Positions 1-11,226 are shown, counted from the stretch's first letter. The stretch: 26,601 nucleotides of DNA from Phellopilus nigrolimitatus (GCA_021029095.1 JAJOHG010000354.1:1-26601); one strand, 5' to 3'. Made by a program: numbers and translations. Notes: a model not told the origin generated them from the sequence alone.

Positions 1-914
1 CCAGGAAGACTACGACTTCGCGGGCCCGCAGTCCGAGCTCATGGGCGCGCTCGGGGGCGACCCGCACAGCAACGGCGTCTTCTCGACAAGCGGGCACTTT
101 GACAACTCGTTCGTGTACAACCCGCACGCGTTCCCCGGGCCGTACAACCCGGAGCTCCTGCAGCGCTCGGCGTACTACGGCGACAGCGCGGACGCGGCGG
201 GCGCGGAGGAGGACCGGCTGAGCAAGCGCCGGCGCATGAGCATCGACTCCGCGAGCGAGCCGCCGTCGTCGACCGCGTCGTACTCGTCGTACGCGACGGA
301 GACGTCGAGCGCGACGACGGCGTCGCGCTCGTCGTTCGACATGGGCGCGGCGTACGCGTACCCGCCGTTCTCCGCTGGCGGCGCGCACGGCGGGGCGGCG
401 GCGGGGGCGGCGGCGGCAACGGCACGGGGACGCTGCGCGCGGGCGCGTTCTGGCACCCGCCGATGCTGCCGCAGACGGCGGACAAGTCGCCGGCGGCGTT
501 CGTGCACCCGCCGATGCTGCCGGCGTCGGAGGAGTTCCCGATGGACTTTCGCACCCGCCGATGCAGGTGCCGGCGAGGAGCGCGACCTGTTCGCGTCGTA
601 CCTGCACCCGCCGATGGTCGCGGGCGAGGACTCGCGATGGCGCCCGATGAGCGCGCTGCACCCGCACACGCCGATGCTGCCGAGCGAGGACGTTTCTTCA
701 AGCACCGCAGGCGCAGGCGCATCAGCAGCAACAGCAGCAGGCGCAAGCAGCAGCACAGCACAAGCAGGAGCAGGCGCATGCGCTCACGCGGGCTACTACG
801 AGCAAGAACTTCGGGTCCGTCAATTAACCGTCGTCGGGTTTCGCTACTTACCGTCGATAGGCTCGTTGGGGATACAACAACAGGGGGTTCAACGCATGGG
901 CCAAGGAGTTCTGA
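1..914 (+). CDS. C-terminal part of a low-complexity, probably nuclear regulatory protein (5' end outside window; apparent frameshifts)
   Basis: Partial: the frame is already open at base 2. It holds a basic cluster SKRRRMS (about 221-241, NLS-like), then Ser/Ala/Gly/Tyr-rich sequence and a repeated HPPM motif. The motif starts at 454, 505, 552, 605 and 659, in frames 1, 1, 3, 2 and 2. Spacings of 51, 47, 53 and 54 become multiples of three if one base is missing in each odd interval. A further frame change sits in the GGC/GCG tract at about 385-417. These look like single-base losses from sequencing or assembly rather than biology. A Gln-rich stretch appears in frame 3 at about 699-780. I propose an intron at 815-860 (donor GTCCGT, acceptor GATAG) and a last exon 861-914 encoding ARWGYNNRGFNAWAKEF and a stop. 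No DNA-binding domain lies in the window, so the regulatory role is inferred from composition and the basic cluster. Confidence 0.6.
454..670 (+). repeat. Five-copy HPPM/HPHTPM coding repeat
   Basis: Copies of CACCCGCCGATG begin at 454, 505, 552 and 605, with a variant (CACCCGCACACGCCGATG) at 659. The period is about 48-54 nt, encoding His-Pro-Pro-Met followed by 12-14 variable residues. Copies lie in different frames, which is how the frameshifts in the enclosing gene were noticed. Confidence 0.75.
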
Positions 915-2286
915 GCCGGCCGCGGCTGCGGCCTCCGAGCCGACGGCGCGACGCCATGATACCGCTATCTCCGCAACGAAAGATACCTCCCCAACGCGTC
1001 GTCGGTTTCGCTGAATTCTTTTTCTTTATTCCTTTTTTGTTTTGTTTTTGTTTCGCTGTTGTTGTTGTTCTTGATTTCTTTATGATCTTTTTCCCTTTCT
1101 TTCTTCTCCTTCGTTTCTGCAGTCTGTCTATATTTTCGCCACTGCTGACTTTTGCGCGCGCGCGGCGCGCGCGCCTGCTTGCACCCCCTCGTCTGACGGA
1201 TCCTCTCTCTCCATTCCATTTCATTCAAACCACGCATTATTCAGACTCGATATCTAGACGATGCTGTCTGTCTGTCTGTGACTCACGCCTGCCTGTCTGC
1301 TTTTCCTCGCTGTCGTTTATACGCTGTATCGAAAGTGCCCGCTCCGTTCCTCGTCTTGTCCCTCCTTCCTCTCTCTCTCCTTCTTTTTTTTTCCATGTCA
1401 TGCGCCTCTTCCCTCTCTTCCCTTCTCCCATGCCCCGCTCGCGCATCTTTCTCGCTCCCTCCCTCTTTCTTTCTTCCTTCTCGTTCTCATGACAGCCTCC
1501 GTCTCCCGTCCGCTGACCGCGCCAATCGCACACGCATTATCGCGACCCGCCACCGCGATCCCCGTCCCCGTCCCCGTCGACTCAATTGTCCATCTTTTTT
1601 CGTATTCCCCTATCTATATCTGCCCCCACCCCCTTGTACGTCCCCGCGAAGGGCTTCGCTATTAAGCCCCACAGATATATATATATTTTTGTCTTTGATT
1701 TGTGTGTGTGTGTGGTGAGTGTTTTGGGGGTATGGAGCGGGGCAGGCGTTGATTGCCTGCCTGCCTGCCCGCCTGCTCCCTTTCGTGTGTAGAAACGTTT
1801 GCGGCGCGAACGTCCGCGTCGCAGGTACTCTCTCATCTGGGTCGGCCGGCGACACACTCGCTGTCGGCGCGATTTGTGCTAGGCGGGCACATCGCCTGGC
1901 GCACACTTTGAACGTGCAGAATTCGACCGGTCGACGAAATCACCTCGTGGGAGAGATTATGGGAGCTTGTCGATGCAGAAGACGGTGCGAAATTTGAGGG
2001 GTCATGAAGCGTATGTATATATAATATGTACGAAGAATCGGCTGGAGTCGCGCGAATCTATAAAGTCGGCGGCACGTGTATCGGGACTTGATTGGCAGCG
2101 GTGCTTCTACATGTATCGGACGCATTATCCAACCTGAAAGTGTGGCTAGGACGACGGGTGACTGGAGTCGAGCGCGCATATATATATATATATTGTTTTT
2201 CTGTCATAAATGTACTGTACATATGTCCAAAATAAAGGTTGGGCAGGCCTTTTTGAAATGAGCAGACGGTGACGAGGCGACGGGAA

Positions 2287-2640
2287 GCCGTAGACTTTCT
2301 GCATACATGTACATGTACATGTACAGCACAGTACCGCTCCTTTCCTTTACACGACCCAATCGACTTTCCCATCTTACAAATTTTCGCATTCCGCATTTTT
2401 ATCGAAGGCAAGCTTCAAAGCACGGCGCTCTACATGCACTCAAGACCACTCTGTATAGGAAAAATTCCGAGCTCGAGCCTGCCCGAGAAGAAGAAGAACA
2501 TAAAATAAATAGGGTCCATATTCGGGTTTTATATGGCCGTTCAGCACGCTGGTCGGTTCCTTTACGCACCGTGATGAGGCAGCCCTTAGGCGATGGGGAC
2601 CGCTTTCCTTGTTCAGGGGAGCCGTAGACTTTCTGCATAC
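2287..2640 (+). repeat. Direct repeat pair, 20 bases, 334 bases apart
   Basis: The 20-mer GCCGTAGACTTTCTGCATAC occurs at 2287-2306 and again, identical, at 2621-2640. An A precedes both copies. Both are followed closely by ATGTAC/GTAC-type short repeats. No gene is nearby, so this could be the remains of a duplicated noncoding segment or of a mobile element. Confidence 0.8.
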
Positions 2641-3645
2641 ACCCCACTGCATACATGTACGTGTACGTGTATAAGATTGGATTGAATGTACATACGGGCG
2701 GCACGCACTGACTCTGCCTCCGCGTCGCCGACGGTTTTCCTGCGGGCTGTCATGTGAAGAAGTGTGTGTGTGAGCGCTGGCGCGTTCCCGACGGTCTGGT
2801 GAGCGCGCTGCTGCAGGCACGGGCATGTGATGGGGCGTGTGGGGGGACGTGAACGAGGCGGGGTGGGAAGTCGCGGGGCCCCACTCGCCCACATTCGCAT
2901 CTTGCTCTCGCCGTCGCCGTCGCGGACATTTGTCCGGCGAAGGCCCGTCGAAGGTCGAAGGAACGCGCGTGCAAAAAGGACGCAGTGGGCCTTGTGCGGC
3001 GCGCCTGCGAAAAGGACGCAGAGCCTTGTGCTTGTGCTTGTGCGCGCTCCACCCCCGTTGTCGTCGCGTCTCGTCGCGTTTCGCGTTCGCGGGCTGGAGA
3101 CGGAGATGGCCCATCGCGGTTCATCGTCCAATGACGCGGTGGTTCGTGCGAGAAGGAACGCACTCGTTCATGTCTCACGGACGCGGCGTGTGGTCTGGCT
3201 TCTTTGCCTTCCCGCCTTCCTGGCTTCCTGCTTCTAAACGTGCCGGGGCCCCTTTGGCCAGCCACAAACGCGTCCAGCAGGCGGTGTTCAGGATTTGCGT
3301 AGCTGCGATGGCATGGCATACGTGCCTGTGCGGCTCCGGAGCGTCTGCGACCCTTGCGCGGCGGCGTGGGGGCGGCCTATCAAGGTGCGCGCAGGTCGCT
3401 CCACAGGCAAGACGCGCGCGTGACCCCAGGATCCCGAGTAGCCCCGTATGTCTTTCGTGCTTCCAGGCTTCCGCCCGCGACATACGCTGACACACGCCCC
3501 GGGCCCTGCAGGGCGGCGCGCGGCGGGCCGCCGGTGATCGCCCCGATACGTCCCGGTTGGGAAATGCTCCGCCTTCGCGGGTCGCGTTCTCTTGCTGCTT
3601 TTGCTGCTTTTGATCGCCCGGCCCAACTTCTGCGCGCGCTCGTGA

Positions 3646-3665
3646 CCCCCCCCCCCCCCCCCCCC
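3646..3665 (+). repeat. C20 homopolymer
   Basis: An uninterrupted run of twenty C follows CGTGA and precedes TCCTGC, about 310 bases upstream of the transporter start codon. The exact length should be regarded as uncertain because homopolymers of this size are read poorly. Confidence 0.9.
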
Positions 3666-3978
3666 TCCTGCGAGCTCGCCTGCTCGCCTGCTCGCCAGGG
3701 CCTCCCGCGGTGGCGAAAGTTGCGCACATGAGGCGTGCGCCCGCTTCGCGTTTCAGCAGTAGATAAGCCCGCGCGTCTCTGCCTGCGCTGCTTGCTCACT
3801 CCGCGTCCACTCACGGAATTTGCACTACCGCTCTGAGACCTCCTCCTGCTGCACTGAGCGTCGCCCCAGGCTTCATCCGCCTCGCGCTCGACAACAAGCT
3901 CTCCACATTGTCAAATTCAGTCCGCCGCGCCGTATCTCCAGCTCCCCCCGTCGATACCCCCCGCACAAATAACACGCG

Positions 3979-6675
3979 ATGCTGGGCTTCAAAGGGCGCA
4001 AGCTCGTCTACACAATCAACCTCGTCGCCGCCCTCGCCATCTTCTTGTGCGTGTTCCCCGTGCTCCTTCGTCATCTCCGCCATACACGCCGTATGCTCAC
4101 GCTGCCTTTGCCAGCTTCGGGTATGACCAAGGCATGATGTCCGGGGTCAACCAGTCTCCGGACTACGTCCAGACGATGGGCCTCGGCTACTCGACGTAAG
4201 TCGCTGTCTGTCTCTGTCTCTGTCTCGCCCCAGCCCCTCCGCTCATTCATTGACGCATTTCGCTTCGCGCCGTGTCTTGCAGATACGAGGGCCCGGAGCA
4301 GGGCTTCGTCGCGACCATCACGCGCCCCACGAAACAGGGCGGCATCGTGAGCAGTGAGTCCGCCGCCTCCTTATCTGACAATTTAGTTTGCTTTTTTTTG
4401 CTGACGCGTTGCTTGTTTCTCAAGTATACTACCTTGGCACGCTCATCGGGTGCATGTGGGGCGGGTCCATGGGCGACAAGTACGTAGTCCAGACGGGCGC
4501 GTGGGCTGGAGGAAAAGATCTGACCTGATTTTTGCTTTTTCTTTTTTGAAACGTAGGATTGGGAGAATCAAGACTATGACGTTTGTGCGTTTATACTTTC
4601 GGAACGCGGACTGGGCGTTTTTTCGTTCTGAATCGTTTTCCTTTATAGGGCGGCTTGTGGGTGCTCGTCGGAGCCGCTTTGCAGTGCGTTTTGTTTTTCG
4701 AGCGCGTCGTGTAGCCGGCATCGTACTCATCTTTGTGATTTTTTTTTTTTTTGCAGGACCTCGGCACAGAACGTTACATGGTACGTTTCGACGGGGCGCT
4801 GGTTGTTCTTCTCCCATATGGCTCGACTTTGACTCTTTTCTTCCAGGATGCTCTGCGCGCGCGTCGTGAACGGGATCGGCACGGGCTTCCTGAACGTGAT
4901 CGTCCCCGTCTGGAGTGCAGAGGTACGCGCGCGCGCCCCCCAACATTACTCCGCCCGCTCGCTCGTTTATACACGACTGGAGTACTAAACGATAATGGTA
5001 TTTGCTGTTTGTTGTTTGTTTGCAGGTCGCGAGCCACACCTCGCGCGGCGCGTTCATCGCGTTCGAGTTCACGCTGAACATCATGGGCGTCGTCGTCGCG
5101 TACTGGCTCGAGTTCGGCCTCGGCTACGTCGGCGACGGCAACACGCAGATCCGCTGGCGGGTGGGTGTCCTCCTCCTCCTCGCTTCTTCTTTTTTTCGCG
5201 AAATGGCGCTTTTGCTGACCGAAAGTCGGATTGTTGCGTAGTTCCCGATTGGGTTCCAGATCCTGCCAATCTTGGTGTTTCTCGTGAGTGTGGCTGCTGG
5301 CGGCGGCGGTACATGCTGGGATGGAATTTGTAGCTGATGCGTTTCCCCCCCTGTGTGCTAGTCCGTCGTATGGCTCATGCCCGAATCTCCGCGTGCGTCG
5401 CGTTTCCTTGCCCCCTCCCTCGCGCTTCACTCCCATGGAATCTGATCTCTTCTCTGTTCATTCTGTTCAAAAAAAAAAAAAAACAGGCTGGCTCGCGAAA
5501 GTCGGGCGCGTCGAGGAGGCGGCGCTCATCCTCGGCGACCTGCGCGCGGGCGGGAACGCGGAGGACCCGCGCGTCGTGCAGGAGATCGACGACATCACGG
5601 AGATCGTCGCGCTCGAGAAGGACCACGCGGGCCGCTCCACGTATTTCTCCATGTTCTTCGGGATTGGCTGGGGCGACCTGCACGTCGCGCGCCGCGTGCA
5701 GCTCTCGATCTGGCTGCAGATCATCCAGGAGTGCGTGTCTCTCTTTGCGCGTTTTTGTGTTGGGAGGAGAGTGTGCTGACGGGTCGGCGGATGATGGCTT
5801 GTTTTTTTCTGCAGATGGGTTGGCATCGCGGCGGTGACGGTGTACGCCCCCGTGATCTTCTCTCAGGCCGGCTACGACGCCAGGAAGTCCTCGTGGCTCT
5901 CCGGGCTGAACACGGTGCGTGTCTCCTCTCTGCACGCAGGACACGAAAACTAACTAACAAGACCCGCCCTGCCCGTGTCCGCGCGCGCAGGTCACGTACA
6001 TGCTGAGCACGCTGCTCGCGGTCGTCACGATCGACCGCTTCGGGCGGCGCGCGGGGCTGTGGAGCGGCGCGGCCGTGCAGGGCGTCGCGATGTTCCTCGC
6101 GGGCGGCTTCTCGCGCCTCGCGGCGAGCCGCCCCGAGAAGGCCGCGCAGTACGGCGGCGCGGGCGCGTTCTGCATCTTCCTGTACACGGCGTCGTTCGGC
6201 GCGACGTGGCTCACGATCCCGTGGGTCTATCCGGTGCGCGTCCTTCCCCTTCTCTTGTGTTGACAGAGCCAAGAAGCTGACGGGAGAAAACGCATGCACG
6301 GACGTACAGACGGAGACGTACCCGCTCGAGGTGCGCGCGAAGGGCAACGCGTGGGGCGTCGCGGGGTGGAGCATCGGGAACGGGTGGCTGACGCTGCTGA
6401 ACCCGGTCATGTTCAGCGCGATCCGCGAGAACACGCTGCACGTGTTCGGCGCGGTGAACATCCTGTCCATCCCGCTCGTGTGGGCGTTCCTCCCCGAGAC
6501 GGCGAACCGCACGCTCGAGGAGGTCGACCTGCTGTTTGCGAGCCGCTCGCCGTTCGCGTGGGCGGAGGAGGCGCACTTCCAGCGCCTGAAGGCGGCGAAC
6601 CCGACCCTGGCGCGCAAGGCCCGCGCCGCTGGCGTCACGGATGTGGTGGAGGAGCCGGAGAAGCAGGATGCGTAG
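3979..6675 (+). CDS. MFS sugar transporter (sugar porter family), 15 exons, 532 aa
   Basis: Exons: 3979-4046, 4115-4195, 4283-4353, 4425-4479, 4557-4584, 4649-4683, 4757-4780, 4847-4922, 5026-5160, 5242-5283, 5362-5392, 5487-5730, 5815-5914, 5991-6233, 6310-6675. They total 1599 nt, an exact frame. The product is a plasma-membrane hexose/sugar porter by family: FFFGYDQGMMSG in TM1, loop motif GDKIGRIKT (about 89-97), PESPRW (212-217), a long charged central loop, IDRFGRRAG (344-352) and PETANRTLEE (473-482). Length is normal for fungal sugar porters and no lesion is seen. Substrate and direction cannot be told from sequence. Several exons are only 24-35 nt. Codon third positions are almost all G or C, more strongly than in genes further right. 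The first ATG fits the usual start just before TM1. Confidence 0.93.
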
Positions 6676-8098
6676 GCGCGCGCGCGCGCGCCGCCGTTGG
6701 TGTCTCTTGTTTTTTTCTTTCTCAGTTTTTTTCTCGTTTTTTTTTGTTTTTGTTGTTGTTGCTGTCTTTTTATAACGACCTCTTTTAATGCCGCGTGTAT
6801 GTATAATACAATACAACAACAGAACACAGCGGATACAGCGCGCGCGCTCCCGCCCCGCCCGGGGCGTGCGCGCACGCTCTGTGAAAATGCAATTTATTTA
6901 TTTTGCATGCATTGCATATTGCAGGACTGGCTTTTGCGCGGGGGTTTGGGTTTAGGGTTTCAGTGGGAGCGTGGGGAGGAGAGGATCGGCGGGCTAGGGC
7001 TACGTCATACCGTCATACGTCATACGTCATACGTCATACGTACATGTACACGCCCGATCTGAGAAAACGGCAATCTAGGGCTTTGAGTGGGGCTCAATTC
7101 AAACGTGTTTTCGGTTCGTTCGTTCGTTCCGCACGGGGCGAGGCGTTGTTGTCGTGCCGAGTTTGCTGCATATGTTTTATCGATTTTTGTTGTTGGCGAA
7201 AGGTTTTTGCGAAACCTTGTTCTTCTCGTTTTTCTGTTTCTCGTTCTCAGCGTAGAAAACGGATTTATTTATATATATATATATATATTTACAGTAGGTG
7301 GCGCCGTGGCGGTATTGCTGCTATTTTTATGAGTAGAGTTGTATAATGTATGAGTCCGTAGACCCCGAATGAAGAAAGCGGGGCGTGCTTTGCACTTGAG
7401 CGTTGTTGCTCTGGAATAGGTGACAGTTGCGGGCCAGGGGTTGGAATCGAAATTGGAATGGGTTCACGTTGTGATTTGGACTTGACGAGACTTTGACGCG
7501 CATCGGACAGCTTGCTGCTCAGCTATTGCGTCAGCGATTCGGGGGCTAGCGAGTTTTCCCGGGCGTATTTTCAGAGCAGAGGTTTGGCAACGTACATGTG
7601 CGTCGTTCATACGAGCAGGGCCGAAACACGCATGGCTCCGTATTCCACGAATAGACGGAAGGTGAACGGCCGGAAAAATCGTGCATTGCCTCCTTGATTT
7701 TGTTTCTCGCCGTTGTGTGTATACAATTGACGCACACACTTTCGTATGCATTTAGTCTTGGCCCAAGTCTGGATAACTCGTGGTTTTTTTCACCTCAGTC
7801 TGACCCGCGGCAACGTTCTTCTCGCAAGGAGCTGTACGATACGCAAGGGATATTGACGGGGTCATCTAGACAAGCCGAGTACAGGGGAGCAGGAGGTTTG
7901 GCGCGACTCGTCAAAGGTGCCGCGGTTATTGTTGCGTGGCGGTCGGAAGAATAATCGAGAGGACGAGCGCACATGGATTCGGAAACTGGGATTGAGAAAC
8001 CAGCACAGAATGGGCGGCCATTGGCGAGTGACGGTACCCTCTGGAGAGGACCCTGAAACTGGAGTCTGAAATTTTGCCATTTGCTCACGGACTACAGC
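6676..8098. other. Gene-free region downstream of the transporter
   Basis: No supportable gene. It begins with a T-rich stretch (about 6708-6770) and AT-rich sequence suited to polyadenylation of the transporter. It also carries a short tandem repeat (7004-7039) and a TA run (about 7266-7287). The rest, up to the stop codon of the minus-strand gene at 8099, shows only short open frames without recognisable protein sequence. Confidence 0.6.
7004..7039 (+). repeat. Tandem repeat of GTCATAC, five copies
   Basis: GTCATAC occurs at 7004, 7012, 7019, 7026 and 7033, with one extra C after the first copy. Read on the other strand it gives repeated ATGAC/TGACG cores, similar to the CRE/ATF-type bZIP half-site TGACG. 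Whether it is a binding array or a plain microsatellite cannot be decided here. Confidence 0.85.
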
Positions 8099-8878
8099 CT
8101 ACTGGACAAATGTGTACTGTCCGACTTGGAAATCCGCCAGCTCGCCTATCTTCTTGGATATTCCTTGCACAGCACTGGTCGCAAGAGCCTGACGACGAGC
8201 CTAATCCGGTGCACCCGAGCCAAATCAGCGACACCGAACCAGTTGGAGAATCGGAAGACCGCACTCACCTCTGCAGATTCCCAGCCATTCACGAGCACAT
8301 ACTGCCTGTCGTTCTCCAACACAACGCCGCGAGCGCTCGCACTTATCTGGGGGAAGGACCCGGCCGCCTCAGCCAGCGCCGCCTCGAACTGCGCGGCGGT
8401 CGTCGTCGGCTTGAGCGTCGCGACCGTCAGCTCAGTCAGCGGCGCCCCGAACGCGCGCGCCGCGGGGTACGGCTTGAGCTGGACGTGCACGAGGCTGTCG
8501 ATCTTGGCGAAATCGCCGACGCCGGCGATGAACGACGGGTAGATCGTGCTTTTCTGGAACGCGGTGTGGTCCGCGAGAGTCTGCCACTCTTTTTTGAAAC
8601 AGCTTCAGGTCACGGGATTACGTACGCAAGATCGGGCTGCGAGCCTACCGTGCACCCAGACGCCGTTGCTGCTTCCTTCGCTCTGTGGTCCGTGATATGA
8701 CCTTGATGGCGAGTTACCGGGATGAGAACTTGTTATGATGGCTTCAAACAGTCTGCTCGTACCTCAGGCAGCCATCGAGCTTTTTAACCAGCGCAAACGC
8801 TTCTGCCTCTGCTTCATTCGACTTGAACTCGGAGAACCTAACGATCTCGGTCACATCAGCAATGGTGTCGTGCGACAT
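8099..8878 (-). CDS. ABM-like (dimeric alpha/beta-barrel) domain protein, 4 exons, about 194 aa
   Basis: Minus-strand exons: 8763-8878, 8622-8682, 8269-8586, 8099-8188, totalling 585 nt. The start MSHDTIADVTEIVRF, the W-x-T-x-x-DH-x-AF motif (WQTLADHTAF) and the late segment VLVNGWESAE followed by ELADFQVGQYTFVQ match the layout of fungal proteins with two antibiotic-biosynthesis-monooxygenase-type ferredoxin-like folds. They are typically about 200 aa and mostly of unknown substrate. Exons 1, 3 and 4 are firm. Exon 2 and the following intron are less sure, because the model needs an intron of only 35 nt (8587-8621). A small insertion/deletion or a partly broken gene is the alternative. Exon 3 is GC-rich at third positions, unlike the flanking exons. 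No signal peptide is seen. Confidence 0.72.
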
Positions 8879-11226
8879 CGTTCCGCCACGTCTGAAAGGC
8901 TCGAAAACGAGTCGAGTGTGCGTATCTTTGTTCACTGGAACTACTTACTAAAGCTGTACAAATGGAGTGGTACAATATTTTTTCACATATGGAAGACTGA
9001 AGAACCCTGACTCAGCTGAGCACCCCTGACTTGACTATCTAGCGCGCTAACGTGCGCAAGGAAAGCAGCGACTTACTAATAGTATACGCACGCACACATC
9101 TTCCCCGCATACTTCCCAGATCTTCTACGACGTACTTGATACGAGTTGATGTAGGTAAGCATGACGTCTGAAATATGTCTCATGGCTCTTACGGTTTTGT
9201 GGTCTCGTGGAATGAGCTGTAAGTCACTGAGCTTTAATCTCCTCATTAATCTCCTCGGACTGGAATCTTTCCAATTTACCTCGCAGTCAGTTTATGACGT
9301 GCGTCAGGAATGTGCATGACGCGCCTGTCCTCAAATCACACATGCAGAAGCCGCTTCAAGTTCTGACCCGTTTGACTCCTGTAGGCTGCCAGTACGCTAT
9401 AGCTTTTAACCTGGAACCGTTCTTTATAACTCTACATTTCTCTTTCTACACCCACCTGTATGTTTACATTACAACATCCGCTCTACGACGCGCTTTACTC
9501 TTGACCCGGAAGGGCTCAACTAGTACGGCTCCGAGGACATTGGCCCGGCCGCTGGCGATGCATACGACATCAAGGTTCAAAGGTTCGTCATTGACTCATT
9601 GCGATACTTCTCGGGACTTCAATAGAAAGCGCGCCCAAGCTCGATAGACGTTTCGATAGCGCGTTATTCCGAGCCACGGATAACGCCAGAAGCCCGATGA
9701 CGTCTCTTGCCGACTAAACTCGTCGTTATAGGTACCTTCGCTTGCCGTCTCTCCGAGAACGACATCCGCAAGTTTCAAAGCCTATGTCGGTTGGTGCAGC
9801 ATCCAACACTCGAGTCGCCGAGCTCGCGGTGTCTCTGGCTCTGTATATCGAGTTGATCTCGCCGTGACCGTAGGGACTGATACTTATCAGGCTTGCTCAG
9901 TCCTCGTTGTAGCCTCATGGGGTTGATTTCACACATTCTTGTTCACTTCCTATGAACGTCGAAGACAATTAAATCGCAACCGTGACACGAGGCTTCGAAT
10001 GGACTGCTTTTTGTTCATTATTCTCCTCGGATTCGCATTCGTTAGGTATTTCTATTCATGCTTTTTTTGTATCCGTTGTTCCAACGTACAGAGCGGATGA
10101 TCTAAACTTTTATATCGATCACTATCACTGATATTACAAACCGTCTGCTGGGAGGAGGTGAGGATGACCATTTCGTCACTGGCATGAACGAATACTGGAA
10201 TAGCAACGGAGCTGGGAGGCTCGTCAACATCATAACATCCCGTTCCAAACCATTAAGGACTCGGCCTGAGTCCACATGGTTGTGGCCATGCTTGCCAGGG
10301 CAGTCATTCCCGGGCATTCAATTACAGGCTGGAGCCTGGCATACCTGACATGCTTGAAATGAAACTACGAATTTTTATCTCCTCTCTGTCATATTCTGCG
10401 ATAGGAGATCAGTAAAATATGTTCTGCGAGGAGAAAAAAAAAGAAAACAGCAAGTCATCCAATGCTTCCAAATTAGTTGATTTCCGCATTCGTGCACCGG
10501 AAGCGCCCGAGCTGAACGTGTTGACTTCGGTCCATCATGTTCCCTGAACGATTCTGCTGTGCTGCGCGGACGCGTGTTTTGATGCCCATAAGTAATACCC
10601 GTACCCACACGCAGTCGTGTGCTCTTTCCTGCTCAGCGATAATTTCAGATCTCTTCTGCTCACGTCCAGACTCGAGCTCGCCGTTCGTTTTCTCGACACG
10701 TTTTTTTCGGACTCGCCGCTAAAAGCTTCGTTGCGCGCTCTCCGTTATCTCTCTTTAGCGTTTTAGCGTTCCTGGACTCAATCGCTGCTTGATATTATTT
10801 GTTTTGTGACGCCCATTGCTTAGGTTACTGCGCAAGGCGCGCGCCGGGGAACAAGGGACACATAATTTCTATTTCTAGACCACGGGAGAACAAAAAAAAA
10901 GCTATTTCTTATTATTCCGATCGCGAGGCGGCCCTAGCGCGCAACAATACACGAAATCTTTCTGGTCTATAAAGTTCGGCGCACGGTGGAACGACAGCTC
11001 GCACTCTGGTAGTCCGACCTGTTTCTGGTATCCATGGCAGATAAACGTCCTCTTTCCAATTCCTCCGAAACAGCGGAGACACCAGTGTTGTGCTGGTGCT
11101 GCACCATTAATCCAAGTATCACAGATGAGGTTGGTCTTGAGGCCCCTATGATGTAGTTGGAAAAGCGTTTGCACAGAAAAGCTGACGCGTATCAAGCAGG
11201 AGTACATGTCATGTTATAATGCCGTC
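8879..11226. other. 2.3 kb without a supportable gene
   Basis: Base composition is near even and open frames are short on both strands. None shows a family motif that I recognise. A 101-codon minus-strand frame at 10902-11207 is Cys/His-containing, but its start lies only 19 bases from the start of the plus-strand gene at 11227, and I do not call it. The region may hold decayed sequence, since a pseudogene fragment lies a little further right. I found no inverted or long direct repeats by eye. Confidence 0.5.

Larger units (their letters stand above)
915..3978. other. Gene-free 3 kb region, low-complexity and repeat-rich
   Basis: I see no coding region I can support. The first 600 bases (about 1016-1495) are strongly pyrimidine-rich on the plus strand with T and CT runs. 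They may be the 3' UTR of the first gene or a CT-rich promoter-type stretch. Further on are a TGTC repeat (1264-1278), a GT run (about 1699-1713), TA runs (1675-1684, 2178-2192), an ACATGT/GTACAT tract (2304-2323), a 20-base direct repeat (2287 and 2621) and a 20-base C homopolymer (3646-3665). From about 3740 the sequence is the presumed promoter and leader of the sugar transporter. Open frames on both strands here are long only because the DNA is GC-rich. Confidence 0.6.

Noticed and set aside
2440..3814. Several 100-220-codon open frames on both strands
   Set aside because: They overlap one another in opposite frames in GC-rich DNA, show Arg/Pro/Ala-rich noise, and contain no domain or splice structure.
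6941..6961. Telomere-like GGGTTTGGGTTTAGGGTTT
   Set aside because: Only one TTTAGGG-type unit with imperfect neighbours; too short for an interstitial telomere.
9596..9860. Possible enzyme fragments (minus KLADVVLGETASEGTYNDE; plus GAASNTRVAELAVSLALY)
   Set aside because: Short, on opposite strands, and not extendable by splicing; the resemblance to dehydrogenase sequence is too weak.
10902..11207. Minus-strand 101-codon frame with Cys/His pairs (CLRCFGG, FICHGY, PECELSFHR)
   Set aside because: Its start would lie 19 bases from the start of the divergent gene at 11227, no family is recognised, and no flanking exons could be found. It may be a relic.
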